NCBI GenBank assembly: GCA_948146395.1
Contig: OX411543.1
Span: 27,482,026-27,546,025 of the forward strand
Length of the DNA stretch: 64,000 nt
Direction of reading: 5' to 3'
Origin: Fragum whitleyi
Taxonomy: Eukaryota; Mollusca; Bivalvia; Cardiida; Cardiidae
The translations under genes were made by a program, and so were the position numbers. The notes under the pieces are model-generated. The model ran no database searches. It was not told the DNA's origin and saw only the letters and a list, made by a program, of their open reading frames with translations. Positions 22,831 through 33,545 of the stretch are shown piece by piece. Within the stretch, counting starts at the first letter, position 1. Each line of letters begins with the position of its first letter.

Positions 22831-23730
22831 ATTGTCAGAAGGTTTTAAACGTTAAGACATCGTTTTCAAACAACATTTGGCTAAAAAACGTCTATTTTTT
22901 TTTTTTTTTTTTTTTTACAATGTTGCATTCTCTCTCGCACACAATCGTTCTACATGATCTATTTTCTGTCAGAATCTCACTACCCCTCCCCCCTCACATC
23001 ATTCATAACACTTACAGTATTGCATACAAAAATTAATCAAGATAACACAACTATGACTTTAGGTATGGTAAATTTCGTAAATTGATGTGACCTTGTACGG
23101 ACAGATACGGGTCACATTTATTGGCTTATTTGAGAATTAATTAGACAAAATTATCAATATATTCAAGTTACGAAATTTTGACAAATTACTTTTTTTCCTT
23201 GAAATAACTAAAAATAAAGGTGAAAGATGAGCTTTGAACTGCGAAGTGTTAAGTATGAAGTGTGAACTTTGAAGTATGAAGTGTGAAGTATGAATTTTCA
23301 TACTTCACACTTCATTGCAAAGAATTGTGTATAGTTTGAAATGAGCATAAAAAGTCATCACAGGCCAGTCTTAGTTACTTTATCTTATTTCTCTTGTCAA
23401 GTCATAGCTCAGGCCTCATTAGAATTTAAACAAACTGTCCACGGGCAGTTATTTCGCAATCCATTATTTGCCATATACTTTATTAAATAAACCATCTCTA
23501 ATAACCAACGTGACAAATTAAAATTATTATACAATTGTCTTTCATGATGGAAAATTTCTAAGCCAGTGTTAAGACGTCAACCTCCCATTGATCACAAAAG
23601 CTTTGTCCTTAATTCAGGCCAAAGTCTGCATTGTATTTTCTACATGAGAGGGTCGTCCATATGTTTCGTTGACAGTTACTTTACAATTACAATCGAAAAT
23701 TTAAGGGCAAAACTTTCATACATCGAAAGA
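22831..23730. other. Intergenic with a small foldback of AAGTATGAAGTGTGAA words
   Basis: At 23235-23315 the word AAGTATGAAGTGTGAA is repeated directly and then occurs inverted (TTCATACTTCACACTTCAT), making a short hairpin. A T20 run lies near 22896. No gene recognised. Confidence 0.5.
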
Positions 23731-23924
23731 TTAGTGCAAAACAGTTGTTACTGCATATAAGCATATAATATAAATAAAAAAAAATACAAAAAAATATTGT
23801 CATTTCTGAAGAAGGCATTAGCCGAAAATCAATTAAGAGAGTTAGATTGAAGATTGTTTGATAATAATTTCCGACTATATTTATCATTATAAGTATATAT
23901 ATGTAAACTGTTTCGCACTGAGCC
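23731..23924. mobile_element. MITE family L, copy 2
   Basis: About 194 bp. The right end AACTGTTTCGCACTGAGCC matches copy 1 at 13023-13469; the left end TTAGTGCAAAACAGTTGTTA has a few changes. Internally it is unrelated or deleted relative to copy 1. Confidence 0.6.
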
Positions 23925-24053
23925 GAAGACGTGTAATAAAAATCTTACTGTAGATGTTTGTGCAAAATAATCCCTAAAAATTTGATTTTGCGAAAAATAT
24001 TAATATCTTATTAAGCAACATACATACCCCGTAAAAGATAATTCAACACTTTA

Positions 24054-24231
24054 CACCAATATTGGTGGCAACTCTGCTGCCACCAATATTGGTGTTTTTT
24101 TTACACTGAATTGAATTTGAGAAAAGTTACACGAAAATTAAAGTAAATTATGTATGCTTCTATGGTAAAAAAACACAGCAGAAAACTTTACACCAAAATC
24201 GGTGGCAGCAGAGTTGCCACCAATATTCGTG
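24054..24231. mobile_element. Foldback element with palindromic termini (CACCAATATTGGTG)
   Basis: The left terminus (24054-24094) is a perfect inverted repeat: CACCAATATTGGTGGCA, loop ACTCTGC, TGCCACCAATATTGGTG. Each arm contains the 14 bp palindrome CACCAATATTGGTG. The right terminus (24191-24231) is the same structure in reverse orientation, with loop GCAGAGT and three changes. Confidence 0.7.
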
Positions 24232-24274
24232 TATCATAATACCGTTATCAGAGTGCCTTTGTACTAATTTCGAT

Positions 24275-24577
24275 GCAGTGGCGAATCCAGAGAGGTAGGG
24301 GGGGGGTCGAACGTACCCCCCCGGTATCCAAATTTCTTCTTTGGAGTGGACAAATTCAATAAAACTTTGCAACTCAAGTAAAATAACTCCTTTTTTGTAG
24401 TGTTCGAATCACAGAAAATTGAAATTCTATAAATAAAATACATCTCATGTACAAAGTTTGAGACATTAGTCCCATAGTATCCCTATCTATATAGATAGGA
24501 GTACTATTGGACTAAATACTCGAATTCTAGACCGACGTCGAACCCCCTTCTATAGGAACCCTGAATCCGCCGCTGCG
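24275..24577. mobile_element. CAGTGGCG-type transposon relic (303 bp)
   Basis: Left end GCAGTGGCGAATCCAGAG, right end CTGAATCCGCCGCTGCG, an inverted pair with one or two changes. GGGGTCGAACGTACCCCCCC lies inside the left end. A direct repeat of about 36 bp (ACCGTTATCAGAGT / ACCGTTATTAGAGT ... TTTGATGC) flanks the region at 24240-24276 and 24591-24628. Confidence 0.6.
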
Positions 24578-25470
24578 ATTTATCGTCAAACCGTTATTAG
24601 AGTATCGTTTCATTAATTTTGATGCGTCTTCACGCTATTATTGTCGTATATTTTCAACTACTTTTGGTACTTTTTTTATAAGCCGCACTTACAAGCTCAA
24701 CCATTACTTTTTTATTTCCATTTTTTGTGTATGAAAAGGGATTTATTTTCTACGGTAGACAGAAAGCCAGAAAAAAGTGACGTAAGCGAGATTTGAACCA
24801 GCGCGGAAACTACGATGTCCTACATGTATATAAAAGCATAGTATCGATTATTTTTCCTCTCCACATTTAAAGTATATGTCCCTCCAACGAAATTTGACTT
24901 TCTATCATTCCCCGTTCATCTGATGAAATCTTTTTCTGAAAATCATGCATTTAATAGTCATACATCAAACTTATAGAACAAATAGTGCTATAAAAGAGCA
25001 CATGCTACCCTCACCGCCACAGAAACTAGTGCTGTGATAAGTTTTCGAATTAATTTATACTTTTTACTGAATATTTACACCATATCTCATTATTTAAAAT
25101 CATGAGGAAAAAATATACAGATTTGTCAATTAAGAACAGATTTCTCACGGGAATACTTTTTGTGGAAGCTTAAAAAACAACTGCGTAGTCAAAGTTGTTT
25201 TCATTGGGGAATAAAACCACCTTTTCAGCCAATCAGAACGCAAGAATATTAATGGACACTACTTAATTAAATGAAATTATTAACTCTTTAGAAGACTCGC
25301 TTATGCGTGATTTTACAAAACAATTGTACAGGGTGTTGTGTAACTGGTCGCTCTTTTTTCAAAGACAAAGTTCTAATTTTGATTTATTGAAACAAAAATT
25401 TGTGAAAAGTTGACAAATTGAAGGTAGCCTCTCAAAAAATTTTAGCAGTTAATAATAGAAACAAGCCCTG
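24578..25470. other. Intergenic, a possible tRNA-like relic only
   Basis: AGATTTGAACCAGCGC near 24790 resembles a minus-strand B box. No A box partner is convincing. No other feature. Confidence 0.3.
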
Positions 25471-25471
25471 T

Positions 25472-25527
25472 GTTGCCTGTACTCATTGGAATCGCCTCGT
25501 TGAGTCGATTCAAATGAGTACCGACAA
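25472..25527. repeat. Hairpin family M, copy 1
   Basis: GTACTCATTGGAATCG and CGATTCAAATGAGTAC face each other, extended by GTTGCCT and CGACAAC. The same hairpin recurs at 26805-26865. Confidence 0.6.
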
Positions 25528-25638
25528 CATTAGGTAAAAAAAGAAATAGTTTTACCCCTTCTTTCAGTACTAGACGTCCGCCAACTTATTACTGAGGGAA
25601 AAGCAATGTAATTGCAACTATATTGTAACCATTGATGT

Positions 25639-25918
25639 TGATTGATTGATTGAATTGAGTTTTACGCCGCTATCAACATTTTTTCAGATATATCGCGGCG
25701 GCTGGAACACCTAACAATGGTTTTCTGGTATTTCTCTCACCAGTACAACCACCACATCCTTTCCTAGCCTCCATATGCTATCTTACATAGGTCTACGATT
25801 ATCAACCCATTGGTGAGAGACAAATAGTCGGAAAGAATGAGTGCCGCCGTCAGGGATCGAACCCGGGACCTCTAGATTGACAGTCCGACGCGCTTCCAAC
25901 TGCGCTATGACGGCGGCC
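25639..25918 (-). mobile_element. SINE-A, full-length copy with 14 bp target duplication
   Basis: On the minus strand the head has an A box TAGCGCAGTTGGAAGCGC and a B box GGGTTCGATCCC, followed by ACTCATTCTTTCCGACTATT, the ATAGCATATGGAGGC block and a tail of GTTGATAGCGGCGTAAAACT ending in ATTCAATCAATCAATCAA. Flanks GTAACCATTGATGT (25625-25638) and GTAACCATCGATGT (25919-25932) are the target duplication with one change. The body is shared by all SINE-A copies listed here. Confidence 0.85.
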
Positions 25919-25932
25919 GTAACCATCGATGT

Positions 25933-26804
25933 AACAATCTCCTTCAATATTACAATATTGTAGATGCTCAGTGGCAAAGTCTAGAAATCTACAGCAAAAA
26001 CTTCGATTGTAGATCAGTAACGTATTACTTCAAACATTCAATGGGTGATTACTAGGACATAATGAGGGGTGTGCCAAAAGTTTCGAGATTGCTTAAATAA
26101 CTGAAAAAATACTGCTGCAAAGATTTTAAGATTTCGCATATATATCTTTTTAATTGGGGGTAGAAATTTTAATGAATTAAATCAGAGCATTGGAAAAATA
26201 AACACATGGCATTGACTATTGTTAAGATTAATGACGTCGACCACGTCGCTTTGACGTATTAATTTTTGTGCGGCTATCAGAAAATAACTATAATTTATAA
26301 TATGGCTTACATCATGAAAGTCCTTTTTGAATATTTTTGATATAACACGGATGTTATAAAATTTCTGTAATAACTACGATTATTTTAAGGTTTAAAAAAA
26401 AAATATATATATAATATACTACTCGGAAAAAATGTAATGAGGAATTTTAAGAATTTCGTCGGTTCATTGCAAACGTTCTGGCCATATTATACATGGAACA
26501 TCAAAATGTGCTCATAGTAAATTTGTTAAGCTCTTCATCTAAAACAGATAAAAACTCGACAAGGTAACGTGTATAGCTGAGGCGTTTGATAAATCGATAT
26601 TACATGACCACTCATTCAATATTTTCTTTCAATGTCGATGCTTTTGAATAGATAATTTTTCATCTCCGACAGAAACTAATTATGGGAGATTTGTCATGTT
26701 CGTAATCCTTGTTCGCATAGCATGTACACTTAGCTACAAGTAGAAGAATACATTAGTGTTTTACACACACAAAAAAGGGCATATAACACTTGTGCACAAA
26801 CCCT
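25933..26804. other. Intergenic with an isolated Tc1-type terminus
   Basis: TATACTACTCGGAAAAAATG at about 26416 resembles the left terminus of the TACTACTCAAA family, without a partner nearby. Nothing else recognised. Confidence 0.35.
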
Positions 26805-26865
26805 ATGTTGTGTATACTCATTTGAATCGTCTTAACCAGACGATTCAAATGAGCACCCATAACAT
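26805..26865. repeat. Hairpin family M, copy 2
   Basis: Arms ATGTTGTGTATACTCATTTG...AATCGTC and GACGATTCAAATGAGCAC...ATAACAT around TTAACCA. The arms are longer and better matched than in copy 1. Confidence 0.65.
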
Positions 26866-27258
26866 ATGAATCCGTAGAGAAATAATTATTGGTGAACGAA
26901 CTTTGTTCACCAATGATATACTATGTAAGGAAAATCCTGTAGGATCTTAATAGATTTGAAATAAAGTAGTGCCTCTTAAGATTCAATTTAGTATCTTTCA
27001 AGACTTCTCTCCGCAAAATCAATGTTCATTTCGTTAATGGTGAGATACTAGAATTCTTCATCAACTGAAGATAATGAAAATTCTCCTTGAAAAACACAAA
27101 ATGATCTTGCAATATTTATCCAAGCGAATTGATTATCTGCGTAAACTTGTTGAGAGGCTAGAGCAAAAACAAAGTTTGTGTCTAAACACTGTAGGGACAG
27201 ATACTATGTTTTTGATCCAAGCCTTCGCTGGTGCAACTTGTAGTAATTAGCCGGAAAT

Positions 27259-27513
27259 ATGTGTTTATTTTGGTCGCGGCCTCTTGAACTTGTTTTACCG
27301 TACACATCTACATTCGGCAATACTCGGGCGATCTCCGAAGTCTCAGATTTTAATGTAGGTTACGGAATCAGTCGAGTTGAGACGAATGCCACATCTAGAC
27401 ACCTTGCATATCTGGAAACGGCAACCAGTCTGGTTTATGAAATCGGGTTTTACATAACTTTTCAACACGCAAAAGCCAGACGGGTTTTAAGAATATATCG
27501 ACACGTGTTTTAA
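27259..27513 (+). other. Unassigned 84-codon open frame of less AT-rich DNA
   Basis: An uninterrupted frame with more balanced base use than its flanks. It has no hydrophobic segment or motif I recognise, and no convincing splice sites. It could be a coding fragment, part of an unrecognised transposon, or chance. No function is proposed. Confidence 0.15.
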
Positions 27514-27549
27514 ATGTGCACTCTTACTTGCACGTTTTGTTTGAATAGT

Positions 27550-27600
27550 GTTGAACGCCGCTATTAGCATTTTCCTATAAAATCACAGTGGCTGAAGTAG
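27550..27600 (-). mobile_element. SINE-A 3' fragment
   Basis: TTGAACGCCGCTATTAGCAT and CACAGTGGCTGAAGTAG correspond to the SINE-A tail in minus orientation (compare 25655-25700). Confidence 0.5.
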
Positions 27601-28372
27601 GGCTGTAAGGATACACTCGTATATTCGATCTTAATCCCAGCGAATACGTATCGTATTCGTCTGTCTCAGAAGCGAATATTGGCGGATACCAAATGCGACA
27701 GGCACGGAAGATATTTCATTGAGGACATTTTTTTTAAATCTGTATAACCATATCAATTCGAAATTTTATTTGAAAATTAAATAAATGTCAGCTAAATATT
27801 CAACCCTTGATAACACTCCGACAGGCGGGTTTAGTTGTTAAATTATTCTGAAAAAAGTCATTGCGTTTTTTTAAAAAAACATTTAAATCTAATCGATGAA
27901 TAAAAACTGGCACAATCCTTCCCAAAATGCTTTTAGAATTTGTTAACTACAGTTTAAGCAAAAACTAGCTCCTAGTAGAAAAGTCTAATATAAGCCACAA
28001 TACTGTTTTAAGAAATCGATAATGAGTGACTTTAAATAGGTTATCCTGCAAAAAATAAATCAACCATTGTAAGGATTCTCAATTCTTATTTGGAAGAAAG
28101 TCGGAAGGAAAAATAATATTTTACTTGTACAAAATGTCAGACATAGTTATGCAGCTGTTACCTCCCTTTAAAAAGATAAATTTATTTTTTTCTTAAATAA
28201 GATCTTATTCGCTTTTGATGTGGAAATTATGTTAGAGAAATACTGATAATTATAAAAAAAGTTATAGTATGCAATTTACTGTGAAGCAATTATTTAATAT
28301 AAAAAGTTATACTTTAATTTTACAGCTTAAACGGAAATATCTATGAATTATACTAATAGGGTATTAGACCTC
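27601..28372. other. Intergenic, possible hAT-like terminus
   Basis: GGGCTGTAAGGATACACTCG (from about 27601) followed by GAATACGTATCGTATTCG resembles termini of some hAT transposons. No partner terminus was found, so this is only suggestive. Confidence 0.25.
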
Positions 28373-28381
28373 CTTCAATCT

Positions 28382-28705
28382 TACATTGGGCGGCTCGGTG
28401 GTCTAGTGGTAAAACACAAGACTACCAATCCTAAGGTCCGTGGTTCGAATCCCGAACGCGGCAGGAATTTTCAAGGATACTTGCTTTCCTCCGCCCAACT
28501 AGAAGTGAACTGGTAAGAAACCCAGAGGTAGCTTCGCGTGTATCGGTGCTTTACACTGAGCACGTTAAAGAACCAAGGAGGTCTTTTCGTAGAAGAGCTA
28601 GGGGCGTATGAACCCGGATCTCCTTGTATCCGCTCCTTTCTCTCTCATGGTCCATTCCATATATGCCTAGAGCACGGATGGACCTAAATCCTACAAATAC
28701 ACACA
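28382..28705 (+). mobile_element. SINE-N, tRNA-derived, with conserved central domain
   Basis: The tRNA-like head has an A box GTGGTCTAGTGGTAAAAC and a B box GGTTCGAATCCC. The body contains CACTGAGCACGTTAAAGAAC, a domain I recognise as shared by SINEs of many invertebrates. Target duplications CTTCAATCT lie at 28373-28381 and 28706-28714. It is the only copy of this family in the window. Confidence 0.8.
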
Positions 28706-28714
28706 CTTCAATCT

Positions 28715-29982
28715 AAACAAAAATATTTCTCATCCTGCAGGCAGCCTGTGTAATGGAATTAAATAACGACATAAATGTCATCAACGGAAGTGGATTTTGG
28801 CTTAAAGTATGATAAAAATAATTCAATATACTTTTAATAAGTTAACAAATCATAACTTAAATCAATAATAAGTACGGTTTAACGCAGGACAGACTGAAAT
28901 TCATCGGTGTTTCTTTGGTTGGGACTCAAATGCCTTTCATCCTCTGAGGAGAGACAAAGATAGATAAAATATGTTAAAAAAAATAAAACAATTTATCTAA
29001 TTGAAATAACCTTAAAACACGATAACAATTACTTTTGTTATAACGAACGCCATTGAATTTAGGTTGAAGACGGTTTTAGATAGGATTTAATTTTTTTCCA
29101 TTCATGTTCATTTAATAAATTTACCTATTTCAAGAGTGTAAAAAAAATTGTACAGAGTAACAACTCATTTTCTAACAAATAATATTTTCACAGGATTTAT
29201 CCTCTCTTTCCCTTTCTTTGAATTTACAGTGAAATTGCCGAATTACAGAGATTTTGACGAGACACTTTCCCTTATTTTTTTTACATTTATAATTTCTCTT
29301 TTCTCAACGAATTCAATATATCACTCTAGAATGCCATCATATTCGTTCAACGTCAGTACTTTCAAAGCTTTGATTATAGAATGCACCACTCTGTTCTAAT
29401 CTACGATTGGCCTGATCGACTCCTTTGCAAGTGAAGGAGTAACAAATCGAATATGTGCCAATTTCCAACAAATTCTTGCGTTTCTGATAGACAGAGATTG
29501 AGCAGATAAAATAAAGACACAACACTATAGAAATATACGCTGGTCATCTGAATAAAGGGTAAGATCATAAATCTCTACAGAACGCAAAGAGAATACTCAC
29601 ATGCACAGGCTGTCCAAAGGCTTTGCTTTGCGGACTTTTGAAATTGTTGGAAATGTTACGCACATACTCATATTTTTTCTCGAATAAGAGCAACGTAAGC
29701 ATCTGTAGGTACACCAAAGTCCTTAATCACGCAAGCGTTTTGAAAACAACAAGGCATTATCGTACATGTAACAAAAAGGCCATTGAACCCCTTTTGCAAT
29801 ATTTGAGAATATTGTTGGTTTTTACCTGACCGAATGGCTCAATTTTAATTGTTGCATTACCCATTCTTATATAGACCCCTTAAAATGTGTTTTGAAAAGC
29901 CTACAAACGTGTGTTATCAAAGAAATTTTGATAAAAAGTGACTGATATATAATAGAGATCATTCGTAAGATTTCATTTTTAA
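28715..29982. other. Intergenic, about 1.3 kb with nothing recognised
   Basis: Several 60-80 codon frames on both strands lack domains, splice context or composition bias. Treated as chance. Confidence 0.3.
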
Positions 29983-30189
29983 ATGACCGATTGGCCCAAA
30001 TTTAGAGCGACTGCTTTCGGAGAAGTCAAGATAAAAAGATTCAGCTTTTACGTCGCCGTCATGCTAATTTCAAGTCGGCTAGCTGATAGCGTATGTGCCA
30101 AATCAGCACAAAGATTCTCAAAACCTTCACTGGATTGTACTGCCTGTCCTCTCAAACTGATGATCCACGCGTGTTCACTTATGGTGTGA
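29983..30189 (+). other. Unassigned 68-codon open frame, open on both strands
   Basis: The + strand encodes an uninterrupted 68-residue frame with a hydrophobic patch and five cysteines. The minus strand is also open almost throughout in one frame, broken only by a TAA that a single base change could have made. Base use is more balanced than the flanks. It may be a coding remnant on either strand. No family recognised. Confidence 0.2.
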
Positions 30190-30267
30190 TTTTAAATATC
30201 CAATCAAATCGAAATCAGCTGTTTTAAGACATTTTATTTCATCAGCTAATTAGAGGTATAATTACAG

Positions 30268-30388
30268 ACGTGCAGGGCCTATTTTCACTGCAAATTTGAC
30301 GTCTTCACAAAGTCTGTCGAAGAAGATTCTCAAATTATTTTCCAACGTTCTGAGAGTTGTAATACAGATCAAAATGAATTCATTAAAG
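30268..30388 (+). CDS. Candidate internal exon (40 codons, splice sites both sides)
   Basis: A segment preceded by TATAATTACAG and followed by AAAG|GTAAGAA, open in one frame for its whole 121 bp (40 codons plus one base). The predicted peptide is polar with three cysteines (positions 2, 8, 31) and a serine/glutamate-rich middle, which would fit an extracellular segment. The acceptor has a weak pyrimidine tract. An ATG near the end (AAAATGAATTC) would instead make it a first exon with a 5-residue start before the same donor. No homologue recognised and no partner exon found, so this is a splice-pattern prediction only. Confidence 0.25.
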
Positions 30389-31139
30389 GTAAGAATTCTT
30401 GATTTTAAAATTTCAAATTATTTGACTTAAACTTTGTTTTAATGTCAAAATATTGAACATTTTATGGTGACAAATTTGTTAATAAAAAAAAGGAAAAAGA
30501 AAAAAAAAAAAGAAAATAATAATAATTTCCATTGTAGAAAAACACCGATTGCTCAAAATATTTTTTTCATTATTTTCATTCGTATTCTAGAAATTGAAAG
30601 GATAAAATATATTAGACTTATTTATTGCAATATCCCCCTTTTTAACTTAAAATATTTTCATGTTTGTATTTCTTGCAAGTATTTCAAACGAAACCGTATT
30701 TGCTCCAGCACAGCATTGCTAAAATTCTTTAATTTTAACTGAAGATGAGCAAATTCTTACTTATTTTTCAACAGTTTTTATCGATTATGAAAAGTTTCAA
30801 GTGATTAAATGCTTTCTGGATTAGAATTTGTAAAATCATATGGTTAAATAGAGACATAAATGAAATCGGTTCTTCGGGGTTATTCTAAACATTATAAATG
30901 GATTTAACAGACATTTCGTTAGTTTATCAGTTCTCTTGACTAAGATATCTTTTCATAAATTAAATTTTGAGTATCTTAAAAAGTTTGCGATGAGAAAATG
31001 GTTCACAATAAGTTCGTTTTTCCACCCAGTTTAACGTATAAACAAGCGAACCTTATTCGAAAAAACAAATATTCGTGTAGCTTTAAATGCTCTAGATCTG
31101 AAAATTCTTAAACAGTGTTTTTCGACCCCATTTAGTATA
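30389..31139. other. Intergenic or intronic, nothing recognised
   Basis: Contains an A-rich run at about 30484-30520. No coding segment supported. Confidence 0.3.
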
Positions 31140-32828
31140 CCAGGGGCCTCTTTCAAGAAAGGTCCTACGATTGAAATTTGGTCGTATCGCAATCGTACGA
31201 TAAAGATTGGCTTTCAAGAAACTTTATGGCTTTCAAGAATTGGCTTTCAAGAAACTTTATGACTTTCAAGAAAGGTGTCGTATCGTGAAATCTACGATAA
31301 AATATACGATACCTTGAGACCAGTCGTAAATTTTACGATTTTGTCCCTATGAGCCTTAAGTTTTCTCGGATTCCTTTCTAGCTCTCGGGGATGTTAGAAC
31401 GATAATTTAGCTATGCACATGCCAAATTTCCTAGTACAATATAGCGTAATAAACGAGATATATTGAAATCAGTTGATGCACAATCATTTCGATGTTTGAT
31501 TTTACTCTGCGATAATTGTCGCAGAATGTTTACATAGTGATATTAAGTTGTTTATTTACCGTACGAATCGACCCTTTCATGATCATGACTGAAAAAATTT
31601 GCCTAACCCTTCCTAGTGACACAGAAAGTGGGAGATATCAAATCAATAGATTTTATACACATATACAAAGTACTTACTTTTTTGAATACAAATTACTCTC
31701 ACATTATGCAATAGGGATTCCTGTGTTTTATGCTTCAAGAACTACATTAATTAAAAGTAAAATTCCAAAACCTATAGTCAAAACCATACAATTCTTGATA
31801 AATAGGGGGATTTCTTATTAACAACAACAGCAACAACAAAACCGCTGCACTCGATATTTTTTTCTCTCTCTTTCCGCGTCAAATATGAACAGAGCAAATA
31901 ATCAAGCAAATACAATCAGTGAACGGTGATACCAAGCCAGATAAAACATGTCTAAGCTACATATGATTGTTGTAGTTACACGGATACGACAACAAGCACT
32001 GTACTGGAACCGAAGTTAGAGTTATCGGTAATTTTGTATGTAAGCGATGGAATATAATATCCATCTAAAATTCCTTTCAATACCACCCATCTATAGTTCG
32101 TTTCAATACCTTCCACATAGGCACAGAACTATACAGATTTGAAGAATTACATAACAAATATAAATAAGAAAAATGGATGAGCCATTATTTGTATCTTACC
32201 TTTTTAACAATTTTGTATTCTTGTACATGCATATACTTCACCAGAAAACAACCAACCAAACAAACAACAATGATAACAAAATGAAATGATGATAAAGTCA
32301 TACACCAAAAACTTGGTGGAGATGATCATTAACTAGAAAAAATGCATTTACCATGCGGTCCAATGTTCGATTGCTCCAAATTGCTCCAAACAGCCGGTGT
32401 ACTCCCATCGGAAAGGGAATCGAGAGTGTAAGCCAAATTAACTGTGCAATTATGAGCACTTGTATATTCATCTTGCCAAAGATATTTAGATATCGATGAG
32501 AAATGTGTATTTCGACGAATTTAGTTTAAAAAAAAAACCGTTAAATATGCATTGATATACAGGTAAATGGCTTTTCTACGGTCAGTTTGCTGATTTAACC
32601 TTTTTAGTATTGTAAAAAGCGGACAATTTACCCACTAACGCGGAAGTTTATATCATATGATCAGCACGTGCAGATGTAAAAGATCAACTTTACGATAATC
32701 TTCTGAGGTGGTATAGTCTGCGATTTTCAACGATATTTTTGTGAAAGCCGTTTACGACCGTCTTAAATATAATCGTACGATAATTATAAGATAAATCGTA
32801 CGATATTTTTCTTGAAAGAGGCCCCTGG
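31140..32828. mobile_element. 1.69 kb inverted-repeat element (CAGGGGCCTCTTTCAAGAA)
   Basis: Termini CCAGGGGCCTCTTTCAAGAA and TTCTTGAAAGAGGCCCCTGG are perfect complements over 20 bp. Subterminal regions are rich in inverted CGTACGAT and CTACGAT words and a short tandem repeat GGCTTTCAAGAAACTTTATG near 31211. No transposase motif is visible; the 101-codon frame at 31516 has none. The superfamily is not assigned. Confidence 0.75.
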
Positions 32829-32929
32829 TTTAATAATACCATTGTGTCTATTTTTTTTATCCGGGTGTAATGACTAGAGTAAAATCGATATTTAAAGCGG
32901 GGATAAAGACTATCACAACAGTAACGATG

Positions 32930-33090
32930 TCTAAACGAATGTCGAATGTCTAAATGACGCATTTAGACATTCGAGAGAGCGTTTGATCGAATGTCTAATG
33001 TCTAATTTGGGCATTAAGACATTCATTTTGGAATGTCTAATTCCCCTTTTAGACATTCGGCCGAATGTCTTATGTCTAATGTCCTGCCAA
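32930..33090. repeat. Cluster of GAATGTCTAA words in alternating orientation
   Basis: About ten copies of GAATGTCTAA, ATGTCTAATG or the inverse TTAGACATTC occur in about 150 bp, often as back-to-back pairs such as GCGTCATTTAGACATTC after GAATGTCTAAATGACGC. No fixed spacing. Confidence 0.75.
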
Positions 33091-33329
33091 CTTCATACTT
33101 CAGTAACAGACCCATTTCATTTCTGTCTCCTTTGTCAAAAATGTTTGAATGACAGATTTCCAACCACTCACAAAAGTTCTTTCAAAATACAAATACTAGC
33201 AATCGTTCCTAGTCCGGCTTCAACATCGGTTCTTAGCAATAATCAAAACTGAAATAAAAAATATCGCGAAAGACTAATGCGCTGCTTATTTACAACTCGG
33301 CCAAAACAAAAGTGCTCTACTGGCAATTA

Positions 33330-33545
33330 TTGCACAAATTGTACGTTTACGAGTCGTAAAAGGCATACGTTAACGGACAAAACACGGGCGTTAACGAAAA
33401 AAACGTGGATCAATAAGTTAATTCACGTACCGTTAACGCCCGGATTTTTAAACTGCAATACGTGTCAGTTTCTATGTCTAACATTACAAGAGCCATTTCG
33501 GACATGGCCATCTCCCGCCGCAAAAGCTTGATAGCAAAACTGAAG
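33330..33545 (+). repeat. Family D repeat, left part
   Basis: Shares GGCATACGTTAACGGAC, ACGGGCGTTAACG, ATAAGTTAATTCACGT and CGTTAACGCC with 48999-49130. It is cut at about 33545 by a Helentron-like element and resumes at about 34451. Confidence 0.6.

Noticed and set aside
33277..33531. 84-codon frame with cysteines
   Set aside because: It runs across a family D repeat and is not kept in the copy at 49.0 kb.
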